DNA of 55,320 nucleotides from Armatimonadia bacterium. GTDB taxonomy: Bacteria; Armatimonadota; Zipacnadia; Zipacnadales; JABUFB01. Within the stretch, counting starts at the first letter, position 1. Each line of letters opens with the position of its first letter. Location: NCBI GenBank assembly GCA_039679385.1, contig JBDKVB010000152.1, positions 1-55,320 on the forward strand, in the 5' to 3' direction. This document shows positions 43,520 to 52,781 of the stretch, piece by piece. The notes below the pieces were generated by a model that did no database searches, was not told the origin of the DNA, and saw only the letters and a program-made list of their open reading frames with translations. The position numbers were made by a program, and so were the translations under genes.

Positions 43520-44689
43520 TCAGCTCTCCTCATGATCGCCCTCCACGAGCCTGCCTCGACGGATCGCGTCACGGCCAAAGCGGCTGCGGAGAGCGTCCAC
43601 GGCCTCATCCAGGGCGGAGTGGACGGCGCCGCCCTCCTCGAAGAGGGACGGCTGCACTTCCTCGCCGAAGCCTGAGAGCCCGACGCCGAGGAGCCGCACC
43701 TTGCGACCCGTCAGCGGCGCCTCACCCAGCAGTCGCAGGACCACTTGGTAGAGAGTCGCGTCGGCATCGGTGGGACGAGGCAAGGTCTGGCGACGGGTGA
43801 TCGTCTCGAAGCTCTCGAAACGCAGCTTTAGCTGAATGGTTCGGCCCCGCAGACCGCCTCGACGCACTCTTCGCCCCACATCCTCGGCCAGACGCAACAG
43901 CGTGGCCTCCATCAGAGCACGGTCGGCGATGTCCTGGGCGAAGGTGGTCTCGGCGCTGACAGACTTGGCCTCGCGCTCGGTCTCGACCGGACGGTCATCT
44001 TGTCCCAGGGCCAGCGAGTGCAGGTGTGGGCCGAGGTTGCCAAACTGGCGCTGCAGGTGGTCCTCAGGGAAGCGGGCTAACTGGCCGATGGTGCGCAGGC
44101 CCAGATCGTGAAGACGCCGCTCGGTGGCCTTGCCCACACCCCACAGGCGGGAGATTGGCAGCGGGGCCAGGAAGGCGGCCTCCTGACCGGCAGGCACCAC
44201 CACAAAGCCGTCCGGTTTGCGCAGGTCCGAGGCAATCTTGGCCACGAACTTGTTGGAGGCGACTCCAACGGAGGCGGGGAGGTCGAGCTCAGTGCGGATC
44301 CGGGCCTTGATCTCGCGGCCGATGTGCTCAGCCTCACCGAAGAGGCGCCGGGAGCCGGTGACATCCAGGAAGGCCTCGTCGACGGAGATCTGCTCCAGCA
44401 GTGGGGTATAATGGCGTAAGATGGCCATGACCTGCCGGGAGACCTCCTGGTAGCGCGCCATGCGAACCGGCAGGAAGACAGCCTGCGGGCAGAGACGTCC
44501 GGCCTGAGATGAAGGCATCGCCGAGCGGACACCGAAGACCCGGGCCTCGTAGGAAGCCGCCGAGACGACCCCACGGGCAGCCGGCGGCGCACCCACGATG
44601 ACGGGTCGTCCGCGCAACTGCGGGTCGTCGCGTTGCTCGACCGAGGCGTAGAAGGCATCCATGTCGACGTGGAGGATGTCGCGAGGCAT
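43520..44689 (-). CDS. dinB: DNA polymerase IV (Y-family translesion polymerase)
   Basis: A 389-aa error-prone polymerase. Catalytic motifs ILHVDMDAFYASVEQRD (Asp pair) and ISVDEAFLDVTGS (Asp-Glu) are intact. The steric-gate region FYASVE, little-finger domain and thumb HhH (LWGVGKATERRLHDLGLRT) follow. Near the end QPSLFEEGG is a beta-clamp-binding motif (QxxLF). ATG 44689 gives the standard start; a GTG at 44710 is possible. No LexA box recognised upstream, so SOS control is not shown. Confidence 0.95.
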   Translation of the reverse strand: MPRDILHVDMDAFYASVEQRDDPQLRGRPVIVGAPPAARGVVSAASYEARVFGVRSAMPSSQAGRLCPQAVFLPVRMARYQEVSRQVMAILRHYTPLLEQISVDEAFLDVTGSRRLFGEAEHIGREIKARIRTELDLPASVGVASNKFVAKIASDLRKPDGFVVVPAGQEAAFLAPLPISRLWGVGKATERRLHDLGLRTIGQLARFPEDHLQRQFGNLGPHLHSLALGQDDRPVETEREAKSVSAETTFAQDIADRALMEATLLRLAEDVGRRVRRGGLRGRTIQLKLRFESFETITRRQTLPRPTDADATLYQVVLRLLGEAPLTGRKVRLLGVGLSGFGEEVQPSLFEEGGAVHSALDEAVDALRSRFGRDAIRRGRLVEGDHEES

Positions 44690-44770
44690 GGTCTGGGAGG
44701 ACTTCGTCACAGGGCGGGCTTAGTCCTGTCTGCTTGATGCGGGCTGGTGACCGGCAGCTCCCGCGTCGCC

Positions 44771-44800
44771 TTGACAGGTCGCCTGCGGGCAGTTGACAAT
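44771..44800 (+). promoter_or_regulatory. Candidate promoter for the glucan phosphorylase gene
   Basis: Perfect TTGACA (44771-44776), 18-bp spacer, GACAAT (44795-44800). A second TTGACA (44793-44798) overlaps the -10 but has no good partner. The gene start is about 105 bp downstream. Confidence 0.4.
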
Positions 44801-44911
44801 GTGGTCGGGGAATTGCAGGGGCGAGGAGTAGAACCGTGGCCTTCGTGCCGCAGGCACGGGCAATCGGCTGGCAGGGGCCCTGTCCCCGGCACTTCAGGAG
44901 GTTCGTGAAGC

Positions 44912-47470
44912 ATGAAGGCATACCGTACCTACACCGTGACTCCGAAGCTTCCAGAGAGCCTGGAAGACCTGCGCAGGATTGCCTACAACCTCTGGTGGTG
45001 CTGGAATCCTGATGCGATAGAGCTGCTGCGACGCGTGGATCGCGACCTGTGGGAGGAGTGCGCCCACAACCCGGTTGCCGTATTCGGACGGGTGAGGCAG
45101 GAGCGCTGGGAGCATCTGGCAGCGGATGAGGGCTTCCGCCAGCACCTGGAGCGCGTCGCAAGCGCCTTCCGCGAGTACATCGACTCGAAGACTACCTGGT
45201 TCGCCCGGACCTACCCGGAGGCAGCGAAGCGGAAGATCGCCTATTTCAGCTTCGAGTACGGCCTGACCGAGGGCCTGCCGATCTACGCCGGCGGACTAGG
45301 TGTCCTGGCAGGCGATCACCTCAAGGCCGCCAGTGACATGGGCGTTCCGCTGGTGGGCATCGGCCTGCTGTATCAGGTCGGGTACTTCCGCCAGTACCTC
45401 AACGCAGACGGCTGGCAGCAAGAGTCCTATGCAGAGAATGACTTCCACATGCTGCCCGTCGAGCCGGTGATGGACGACGACGGCTCCCAGCTTTGCATCC
45501 ATATTCCGGTCGACGACCACTCTCTGACGGCCCTCGTGTGGCGGGTGAATGTGGGGCGCATCCCGCTATACCTGATGGACACCAACACCCCGGAGAACAG
45601 TCCGGAGGACCGCCAGATCACGTACCAGTTGTACGCCGCGGACATGGTCATGCGCATCCGCCAGGAGATTCTGCTGGGCATCGGCGGCATTCAGGTTCTG
45701 GACGCCCTGGGCGTAGCGGCCGAGGCCTTCCATATGAACGAGGGGCACGCGGCCTTCATGGCGATCGAGCGCGTTCGTCGCGCCATGAGCAAGCACAAGC
45801 TGACTTTCCCCGACGCCGTCGAGGCAACTCGCATCGCGAACGTATTCACGACTCACACCCCGGTACCGGCCGGGCATGACCGCTTCCCGCCATCGCTGGT
45901 CGACCGCTACTTTCGCCACTACTACCCGCAGCTCGGGTTCACCCTCGATCAGTTCCTGGCCCTGGGGCGCGAGAATCAGGCCAATCCGAACGAGGAGTTC
46001 TGCATGACGGCGCTGGCGCTGCGGCTGTCGGCGTGGCGCAACGGCGTCAGCAAGCTGCACGGGGAAGTCTCCCGGCGCATGTGGAAGGGAATGTGGACGC
46101 AGGTCCCCGAGGAGGAGCTCCCGATCGGTTCGGTGACCAACGGCGTGCACACCGGCACCTGGATCTCGAACGACCTGGCGGTGCTGTACGACCGCTACCT
46201 CGGTGCTGAGTGGCGGACCGAGCCGGGCGACCAGACGATCTGGCACCGTGTGGCCGGCATACCGGAAGCCGAGCTGTGGCGCACACACGAGCGACGTCGC
46301 GAGCGGCTCGTCGCCGTTGCCCGGCAGAGAATGCGGGACCAACTGCTGCATCGCGGAGCCGGACCGGCGGACCTGGCCCAGGCGGACGAGATTCTGAATC
46401 CGGATGTCCTGACGATCGGCTTTGGACGACGCTTCGCCACCTACAAGCGGGCGAATCTGATCCTGCGCAACCCGGACCGGCTCAAGGCCCTGCTCAACGA
46501 CCGCGACCGGCCGGTGCAGATCCTCTACGCCGGGAAGGCGCATCCCAACGACCGGCCCGGCAAGGACCTGATCCGGGAGATCGTGCACTTCGCCGCGGAT
46601 CCGGCAGTGCGCAGTCACGTGGCCTTCCTCGAGAACTACGACATGAGCCTCGCCCGCTACATGGTGCAGGGAGTGGACGTGTGGCTCAACACTCCGCGCA
46701 GGCCCCTGGAGGCCAGCGGCACCAGTGGAATGAAGGCGACGGCGAATGGCGGCCTGAACTGCAGCGTCCTCGACGGCTGGTGGGTTGAGGGCTATGCGCC
46801 CGAGACCGGCTGGGCGATCGGCCACGGTGAGGAGTACGCTGACGAAGAGCAGCAGAACGACATCGAGGCCAATGCACTCTATACGCTGCTCGAGCAGGAA
46901 ATCATCCCGCTGTTCTACGAACGCGGTCGTGACGGCATTCCTCACGACTGGGTGCGCCGGATGAAGTCGGCCATGGGGGCGATCTGCCCGGAATTCAACT
47001 CGAACCGCATGGTGGGCGAGTACGTGGACCGCTTCTATCTCCCCGGCCTGCGAAGGGGCGCTGAGCTGGCCGCCAATGACTACCAGCGGGCCAGGCAGCT
47101 TGCCCAGTGGGTGCAGCGAGTCAAGCAGAACTGGGCACAGGTGCGCTTCGTCGAGATCACCGACGACGCTCCCGAGGTTGCGCAGTACGGGGACCGCGTC
47201 ACAGTCCGAGCCAAGGCCTTCCTGGGCGCACTCCAACCCAGCGACATCCTGGCGCAGCTTGAGTTCAGCAACGTCGACTCGGGTGCGAACCTGGTGGCCC
47301 CGGAGACGCGGCGGATGGAGTACGTCGGCCCCTCCTCGGACAACACACACCTGTTCCTGGGGACTGTCGTGTGCGAGGGGACGGGTCGCTGGGGTTATGA
47401 GGTGCGGCTGATACCCTCTCACCGGGACCTCCCCGACCCCTTCGACATGAACTGCATTCTGTGGGCCTAG
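44912..47470 (+). CDS. glgP: Alpha-1,4-glucan (glycogen/maltodextrin) phosphorylase, GT35
   Basis: An 852-aa PLP enzyme releasing glucose 1-phosphate from glycogen or maltodextrin in the cytosol. N-terminal DUF3417 domain (LEDLRRIAYNLWWCWNPDAI) is typical of the AgpA/thermophile branch. Active site: FSFEYGLTEGLPIYAGGLG, FHMNEGHAAFM, GFGRRFATYKRANL and PLEASGTSGMK608ATANGG with the PLP lysine. The last 100 residues form a beta-domain (VTVRAKAFLGALQPSDILAQ). The hexomutase at 25.5 kb could convert the product to glucose 6-phosphate. Followed by a strong terminator. Confidence 0.96.
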   Translation: MKAYRTYTVTPKLPESLEDLRRIAYNLWWCWNPDAIELLRRVDRDLWEECAHNPVAVFGRVRQERWEHLAADEGFRQHLERVASAFREYIDSKTTWFARTYPEAAKRKIAYFSFEYGLTEGLPIYAGGLGVLAGDHLKAASDMGVPLVGIGLLYQVGYFRQYLNADGWQQESYAENDFHMLPVEPVMDDDGSQLCIHIPVDDHSLTALVWRVNVGRIPLYLMDTNTPENSPEDRQITYQLYAADMVMRIRQEILLGIGGIQVLDALGVAAEAFHMNEGHAAFMAIERVRRAMSKHKLTFPDAVEATRIANVFTTHTPVPAGHDRFPPSLVDRYFRHYYPQLGFTLDQFLALGRENQANPNEEFCMTALALRLSAWRNGVSKLHGEVSRRMWKGMWTQVPEEELPIGSVTNGVHTGTWISNDLAVLYDRYLGAEWRTEPGDQTIWHRVAGIPEAELWRTHERRRERLVAVARQRMRDQLLHRGAGPADLAQADEILNPDVLTIGFGRRFATYKRANLILRNPDRLKALLNDRDRPVQILYAGKAHPNDRPGKDLIREIVHFAADPAVRSHVAFLENYDMSLARYMVQGVDVWLNTPRRPLEASGTSGMKATANGGLNCSVLDGWWVEGYAPETGWAIGHGEEYADEEQQNDIEANALYTLLEQEIIPLFYERGRDGIPHDWVRRMKSAMGAICPEFNSNRMVGEYVDRFYLPGLRRGAELAANDYQRARQLAQWVQRVKQNWAQVRFVEITDDAPEVAQYGDRVTVRAKAFLGALQPSDILAQLEFSNVDSGANLVAPETRRMEYVGPSSDNTHLFLGTVVCEGTGRWGYEVRLIPSHRDLPDPFDMNCILWA

Positions 47471-47478
47471 AGATGACG

Positions 47479-47514
47479 GGGGCCAGGTCGCGAAGACCTG
47501 GCCCCTTTGCTTTT
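47479..47514 (+). terminator. Intrinsic terminator after glgP
   Basis: A perfect 11-bp stem GGGGCCAGGTC / GACCTGGCCCC (47479-47489, 47495-47505), GCGAA loop, then TTTGCTTTT. Confidence 0.92.
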
Positions 47515-47545
47515 GCGGTGTGTTGCGCGACCGGTGGACCGGCTC

Positions 47546-48727
47546 TCAGCACAGGTTCAGCGGCACCTTCATCAGGTACACGCTCCGGGCGTCCTCCCAG
47601 GCGAAGTGCAGCAATCCCCGCTGCTCGTCGAGATACCCGTCGGGGTAGTTGAGGCTCACCCGTGGGTTGTCATCCCAGACCAGGTCCAGCTTCGCCGACC
47701 AGGTGCGCAGGTCGTCCTCACTCACCCACAGCGAGAGTGGATTGCGGCGACCGGGAACGTCCCCTTCATAGGGCACCGGGTTGTGGATCAGGAAGAGGCG
47801 GCCGTCCGTCGCCCGCAGCAGATTCACCTTCGCCGCCGGGTTCGGGATGGCCGACTGTTGCGCCTCCGACCAGGTCTCGCCTCCATCGGTCGATTCGCTT
47901 TGCCACAGCCAGCCGTCGCGCTGAGAGCGGATCAGCATCACCAGACGGCCGCCGGAGACCTCCACCACCCGCGGCTCAATCAGCCAGCCATGCTTGCCTC
48001 CACGCACGTACCCTCGCAGGCGGAAGGTCTCTCCCCCATCGTCGGAGAGCATCACGCCCACGCAGTAGCGGTGGTTCCGGTCGGCCCACTGGTTGCCCGC
48101 GTTCTGCAGTAGTCCGGAGTCGGCGCCATAGGGCATTTCAACCTGCATCAGCGCCCGGTTGCCGACTCTTCCAGCCACCGGAGCACGCCCGCAGGAGGGC
48201 TCGGCCCACTCCTCGCCAATCAGCTCCGGCCAACTCACCGGGATCACCCAGCGCCCGGAGGAATGCAGGATCCCGCGGTTCGCCCAGACGTTGTGGATGC
48301 CGCCGGGAATCGAGTGGGGGCCGCTCCAGGTCAGGCCGCCGTCGCGACTGACAGCCCGGTAGCTGTGGTTGTGGCACATCCAGGCGTAGTTACCGTAGGT
48401 CTGCACGAAGGCGTGGACCTCGTCGCCTCCCGGAACGAAGAGCTCAGAGGTGAACAGCCCACGTGTGGGATGGCGGAACTCCCCGAGGCTGCGCCAGGTT
48501 GCGCCGCCGTCATCGCTGCGCTGGATCATCGTGTAGTTGCCGACGTGGGGCTCCGTGAAGCCGCCGACGGTCCAGGTGCACAGCAGGGAATCGCCGCCCA
48601 GGGGACGCAGAAGCGCCTCCCGGGTCCAGCAGCGCAGGCCGGTCTCGGCCCAGGGATAGCCCTTGGGGCCAGGCCAGATCTCGGTGTTCTTCACGCCCGG
48701 ATGGACGTGTCGCGTCGGTTCGGACAT
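47546..48727 (-). CDS. Sialidase-like beta-propeller (Asp-box/BNR) protein, no signal peptide
   Basis: A 393-aa six-bladed-propeller protein of the sialidase superfamily. Asp-boxes: SDDGGATW, SRDGGLTW, SDDGGETF and STDGGETW. The N-terminus (SEPTRHVHPGVKNTEIWPGP) lacks a signal peptide, so it is probably cytosolic, unlike its neighbours. An Arg (KHGWLIEPRVVEVSGGRLVM) lies in the region that often carries the sialidase Arg triad, but full conservation cannot be judged by eye. It may cleave short imported glycans, or may be a lyase or structural propeller. Last gene of a minus-strand run, 39 bp after the GH106-like gene. Confidence 0.85.
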   Translation of the reverse strand: MSEPTRHVHPGVKNTEIWPGPKGYPWAETGLRCWTREALLRPLGGDSLLCTWTVGGFTEPHVGNYTMIQRSDDGGATWRSLGEFRHPTRGLFTSELFVPGGDEVHAFVQTYGNYAWMCHNHSYRAVSRDGGLTWSGPHSIPGGIHNVWANRGILHSSGRWVIPVSWPELIGEEWAEPSCGRAPVAGRVGNRALMQVEMPYGADSGLLQNAGNQWADRNHRYCVGVMLSDDGGETFRLRGYVRGGKHGWLIEPRVVEVSGGRLVMLIRSQRDGWLWQSESTDGGETWSEAQQSAIPNPAAKVNLLRATDGRLFLIHNPVPYEGDVPGRRNPLSLWVSEDDLRTWSAKLDLVWDDNPRVSLNYPDGYLDEQRGLLHFAWEDARSVYLMKVPLNLC

Positions 48728-48766
48728 CAGAGGACTCGCCTCACTCTTTGGCGGTATCCCTGCCGA

Positions 48767-51700
48767 CTACCCGTTGGGCAGAAGGCATAGCTGCGGCAGT
48801 TGCACGGTGAACTCGACCTTCTCCTTCTCCTTGCCGAAGTAGCCGCCCCAGCCCACACTCACCCGGACGATGCGGTCCAGGTCGAGCTGCCCGGTAGTGT
48901 CCTTCGACCAGCCCGCGAGGCGTAACTGGCTGAAGGCCACCACGGCCCCGCGATCACCTGCCATGCTCAGCGGTCGCCCGCAGTCGGCGAGGTACTGGCC
49001 GCCGTCGGAGTCCTCGAGGATCACCAGCAGGTTCGAGGGCGTCGTCTGGCCCGCAGGCACCGAGGTGCGGACATAGAGTCCGGTCCCGGCGCTCAGGTCG
49101 ATCGGCTTCGGGTACAGGAAGTTCATGAACAGGAAGGTGTCGACGTCGGACTTCGTCAGAGTGCCGACCGATCGCCAGCCGCCGTCGGGCGCCTTGGTGA
49201 CCTCGGCGGAGACGAACTCACCCCGTCCGGCCGTGGGCTCAACGGTCGGGATACTGCGCAGGCTGAGCTCGAACCCGGCGGTCGAATCGAGCTTCTTGCG
49301 CTCGGGAGTTCGCGCCGAGGGGAAGCGCAGGATCGCACCTCCGTAGGGCTCCAGCGAGAGCTTCGCGGTGCCACTCGTGAGCCGGGTGCTTTCGCCCGTG
49401 GCCGGGTTCCACAGCTTCCCGGCGCCAGTGCCGGTCACCGTGACGTCGCCCTCGAAGGGTGCGCCGCTGTCGTTGATGACGAAGTAGACCTCGTTGCCGT
49501 CGATGGAGCGATGCGTGGCACGGATCGGCGACTGCCCACCGGCGGCCGCGACCTCGGGCTCCAGCACCGCGTTTAGGACCGTCGTCAGCAGGGCTCGTGT
49601 ACCTGCCGGAAGGTAGATGCCAACGCCACCGGCGGCGTTGCTGCGACTGCGGGGGACGAAGGCCTCGGCTGCGCTCTTCGCCTCGCCGAAGATCTCTCGT
49701 CCGAGAGCCTGCACACGCGCCGAGGGGAACTCGGTGTCGCTGTTGGCCGGTAGCGCATCGAGGGCGACGACAACTCCGCCGGTGCGCCAGAAGTCGGCCA
49801 GCTTCTCCCAGACCGCTGCGGGGAGTGTGTCCACAGCGGGCAGCACCACGACACGCCAGCGCAGCTTGCCATGGCTCAGTGCGCCGGCGTCGACCTTGGA
49901 CTCGCCGAGCGCCTGGCTGTCGACGTAGGTGAAGTCGCGGCAGGAGCCATAGAGGCTATCGCCGGCTCCCCGGTAGGCCGACTCGATGAGGCGCGCCTCG
50001 GGCGAGTCCGTTGAGCCACGTCGGGCCGGGAGGAACTTGGCCCAGACACTCTCCACGGGATACACGAGGGCGATGTCGGCGACCTGGTGCCCGCCCCAGA
50101 GAGCGGTGCTGCAGCGACCGACCCAGGTGTTCAGGCGGCGCAGCTGGTCGGGCTCGAGGCCATTGAAGGTGTAGTAGCTGGTGATCGTGTTGATCCCGTT
50201 GAGTAGCAGGCGATTGCAGGTCCCGCGAATCTCCTCTTCGGTGACCACGCGAACCGGCCGAGTGTCACCTGCCGGCCGATAGCGCTGGGAGTGGTCGGAG
50301 GTCTCGCACATGGTCGGGCCGACCTCACGCAACTCGGCGGCGCTACTCAGGAGTCGGGCGACGAACCAGGGCACCTCGGCGGGGATTGAGGTGAGGCAGT
50401 CGATGCTCGGAGCATCCAGCCGCCGTATGCAGCGGAAGAAGTCGCCGTAGTAGCAGACGTGCGAGAGCAGGGATTCCTCGATCAGCAGGTGGCCGCCGGA
50501 GGGCACCTTGAGCTTGCGGCACGCCTCCTGGATCTGGCCGAAGAAGTTCTCAGACACCAGTTCACCGATGGTCTGCCAGAAGTCGCACCGGGCCCTCTGA
50601 CCGGCCGAACCGGCGTCGGCAATAAGCGCCGGTAGGACCGGCTCCAGGGCATACCCGCGACGCTTCTGGAACTCTGCCGGGAGCTGCGGCGCCCAGGGCA
50701 AGGGCCGCCAGTTGCTGGGGCGCATGAAGCTGCTCATCAGCGAGGGCTCGTCGGTGAAGGTGGCCTCGAAGTACTTGCCGAGGTCGGGGCCGAGGGTCTT
50801 GGCGTAGCCGCCGTAGGTGAGTTCGATGAAGCGCTGGGTCGGCTCGGGCATGAGCAGGTTGATGTAGTGGTACTTCTGCGCCAGGCTCAGGGCCGCGTGG
50901 GTGTTCTCATAGAGCGGTCCCTCGCAGAAGACCATCACGTGCCACTTGCCCGCGGGAAGCTCGGCGGTCAGCTTTCCGTCGCGGACCGAGGCGGACAGGT
51001 CTCGCGGCTGCTTGAGGTCGACACCGGCCGCCGTGACTGGATAGGCCGCTGCGGAGTGGATCGTGCCCGGCGGCACCTCGAGGCTGATTGGTCCGCCGTC
51101 GCTCAGGGCATCGGCAACCAGCAGACCTCTGGCTTCCCACTCGGGATGGCCCTGCAAGGTGAGGCTGCCGGCGGCTCCGGAGGGATAGCCCTTCTCGTCA
51201 TAGAGCCACAGGGCCATGCCGGAGTCCTTGGCCATCGTCACTCCCTCGCGGAAGCGCTGCCACTCAGCGTCGTCCTGGAGGTACTTGTCGGAGAAGGGGT
51301 AGTTGGTGACCATGCCGCCAAACTCCAGGGACAGCAGCTGGCGCAGGTTGCTCTTCTGAGCATCCTGGGCCATGCCTCCGAAGCCATGTTGGATGCGCAG
51401 GATGCGACAGGCTGCGGGCGGATTGGCGAACCGCTCCTCGAAGGGCTGGTCGGGCTTGCCATAGCTTCCGGCAGAGAGGGCCATGTCCGAAGGGATGAGC
51501 GTGAGCATGGGACCGTCGATTCCTCCCGGGCCGCCGCCGTCGTAGACGCGGACGGCCAAGACATTGTCCGCGCCGGGCTTCACCAGTCCGGCCGGGACCT
51601 TGTAGCTGCGCCACGTGCCAACCTTCTCGGCAGCGCCGACCAACTGGCCGTTGAGGAAACTGCGGTCCCCGTCATCCACGTTGCCCAGTTCCAGCAGAAG

Positions 51701-52060
51701 CTCCTTGCCTTCCCAGGCGGCGGGCACCGTGAAGTGCAGCCGGTACCAGGCTGCGCCGTCGTAGTCGGTCCAGGGCAGGTTGCCCTTGGGCTTCGGCGGC
51801 TGACCGGGACGCGGATCGGTCACTCCCTGCGGCTCCCAGCTTCCGGGCACTCGCAAGGTGCGCCAGTCGGAGTCCTTGTAGTCAACGCGCTGCCAGCCTT
51901 CCTTCTCCCCCACCTCCGCGGGGTCGGTCGAGAACAGCCAGGAGCCGTTCAGGTTGCCGTAGCCCGAACTGAGAGTGCGTGGAGCGGCCTGGCAGCCCCA
52001 GACGGGAATCAGCAGGGACACGATGACGGCCAGGCACAGTTGGCGGTGCCTTGGATACAT
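48767..52060 (-). CDS. Large secreted glycoside hydrolase, GH106-like with GH2-type sugar-binding domain
   Basis: A 1097-aa exported protein. ATG 52060 follows GGGAGAG; residues 1-25 are a signal peptide (AVIVSLLIPVWGCQA, possibly a lipoprotein). Residues about 35-190 form a GH2-type jelly-roll (NGSWLFSTDPAEV, YRLHFTVPAAWEGKELLLEL). The barrel region shows MALWLYDEKGYPSGAAG, YFEATFTDEPSLMSSF, SGGHLLIEESLLSHV and MCETSDHSQRY. The LYDExGYPSG motif is typical of alpha-L-rhamnosidase-like GH106 and related families. A GH42-like amidotransferase-type domain (RRGSTDSPEARLIESAYR on) and a C-terminal beta-domain follow. Specific activity is not established. Confidence 0.82.
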   Translation of the reverse strand: MYPRHRQLCLAVIVSLLIPVWGCQAAPRTLSSGYGNLNGSWLFSTDPAEVGEKEGWQRVDYKDSDWRTLRVPGSWEPQGVTDPRPGQPPKPKGNLPWTDYDGAAWYRLHFTVPAAWEGKELLLELGNVDDGDRSFLNGQLVGAAEKVGTWRSYKVPAGLVKPGADNVLAVRVYDGGGPGGIDGPMLTLIPSDMALSAGSYGKPDQPFEERFANPPAACRILRIQHGFGGMAQDAQKSNLRQLLSLEFGGMVTNYPFSDKYLQDDAEWQRFREGVTMAKDSGMALWLYDEKGYPSGAAGSLTLQGHPEWEARGLLVADALSDGGPISLEVPPGTIHSAAAYPVTAAGVDLKQPRDLSASVRDGKLTAELPAGKWHVMVFCEGPLYENTHAALSLAQKYHYINLLMPEPTQRFIELTYGGYAKTLGPDLGKYFEATFTDEPSLMSSFMRPSNWRPLPWAPQLPAEFQKRRGYALEPVLPALIADAGSAGQRARCDFWQTIGELVSENFFGQIQEACRKLKVPSGGHLLIEESLLSHVCYYGDFFRCIRRLDAPSIDCLTSIPAEVPWFVARLLSSAAELREVGPTMCETSDHSQRYRPAGDTRPVRVVTEEEIRGTCNRLLLNGINTITSYYTFNGLEPDQLRRLNTWVGRCSTALWGGHQVADIALVYPVESVWAKFLPARRGSTDSPEARLIESAYRGAGDSLYGSCRDFTYVDSQALGESKVDAGALSHGKLRWRVVVLPAVDTLPAAVWEKLADFWRTGGVVVALDALPANSDTEFPSARVQALGREIFGEAKSAAEAFVPRSRSNAAGGVGIYLPAGTRALLTTVLNAVLEPEVAAAGGQSPIRATHRSIDGNEVYFVINDSGAPFEGDVTVTGTGAGKLWNPATGESTRLTSGTAKLSLEPYGGAILRFPSARTPERKKLDSTAGFELSLRSIPTVEPTAGRGEFVSAEVTKAPDGGWRSVGTLTKSDVDTFLFMNFLYPKPIDLSAGTGLYVRTSVPAGQTTPSNLLVILEDSDGGQYLADCGRPLSMAGDRGAVVAFSQLRLAGWSKDTTGQLDLDRIVRVSVGWGGYFGKEKEKVEFTVQLPQLCLLPNG

Positions 52061-52080
52061 GGGCAAGCTCTCCCTTCGCT

Positions 52081-52638
52081 TCAGCCTTTGCAGACGGTCT
52101 CGACAAGTGCCTTGCCGGCCGCAGCAGCGAGTGCGGTCTTGTAGGAGCGATTGAGGCGGGTCACCGGGATCAGGTCAAAGATCTTCATGCCCAGATGCTG
52201 GAAGTAGCGCTCCAGCGCCTGCTGACAGGTGACGGTTCCGCCACCTCCACCACCGGCACAGGCGATTCCGATTGCGTAGCGACCCACAAGAGGCTTCTCA
52301 CCCGGCGCGGGATTCTCACAGCGCCGCAGGCGGTCGAGGAAGTTCTTGGCAACCTCGGAGGCCTCGCCGTAGTACACCGGCGTGCTGAAGATCAGCGCAT
52401 CGGCACCGCGCAGCTTCTCGCGCAGCGCCTGGAAGTCGTCCTCGATGATGCAGCGGCCCTCACTGCGGCAGACTCCCCAGCCGTTGTCGCATTGCCGACA
52501 GGCCTTCAGCTTCAGCGTCTTCATGTGCACCAGCTCAATCTCAGCTCCCGCCTCGCGGGCACCATCAAGCGCAGAGATGAGCATGGTGGCCGTGAGGCCA
52601 TCCTGATTCGGGCTCGCGTTCAGACCAATCACACGCAT
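52081..52638 (-). CDS. NADPH-dependent FMN reductase / flavodoxin-family protein with cysteine cluster
   Basis: A 185-aa flavoprotein. It has the flavodoxin-type FMN loop (VIGLNASPNQDGLTATMLIS) and TPVYYGEASEVAKNFLDR around the isoalloxazine. Cysteines C47, C50, C57 and C63 (CRQCDNGWGVCRSEGRC) recall iron-sulfur flavoproteins, although the spacing CX2CX6CX5C is wider than CX2CX2C of archaeal Isf; a 4Fe-4S cluster is possible, not shown. ATG 52638 follows GGGAGG. Sits between the GH74-like and GH106-like genes on the same strand, 20 bp before the latter. It may simply be a co-transcribed reductase. Confidence 0.88.
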   Translation of the reverse strand: MRVIGLNASPNQDGLTATMLISALDGAREAGAEIELVHMKTLKLKACRQCDNGWGVCRSEGRCIIEDDFQALREKLRGADALIFSTPVYYGEASEVAKNFLDRLRRCENPAPGEKPLVGRYAIGIACAGGGGGGTVTCQQALERYFQHLGMKIFDLIPVTRLNRSYKTALAAAAGKALVETVCKG

Positions 52639-52781
52639 TGCAGCAGCACCTCCCAAAGTGGTTCCTTGCTTGCAGGCATCCGTCGGTACAACGGCACCTC
52701 ACCCTAAGCGCACTGCTGAGGCCCTGATACCGCTTGGGGTCTCCGTGCACTGTAAGGACGTGGACTGAGCCGTATGGGTTT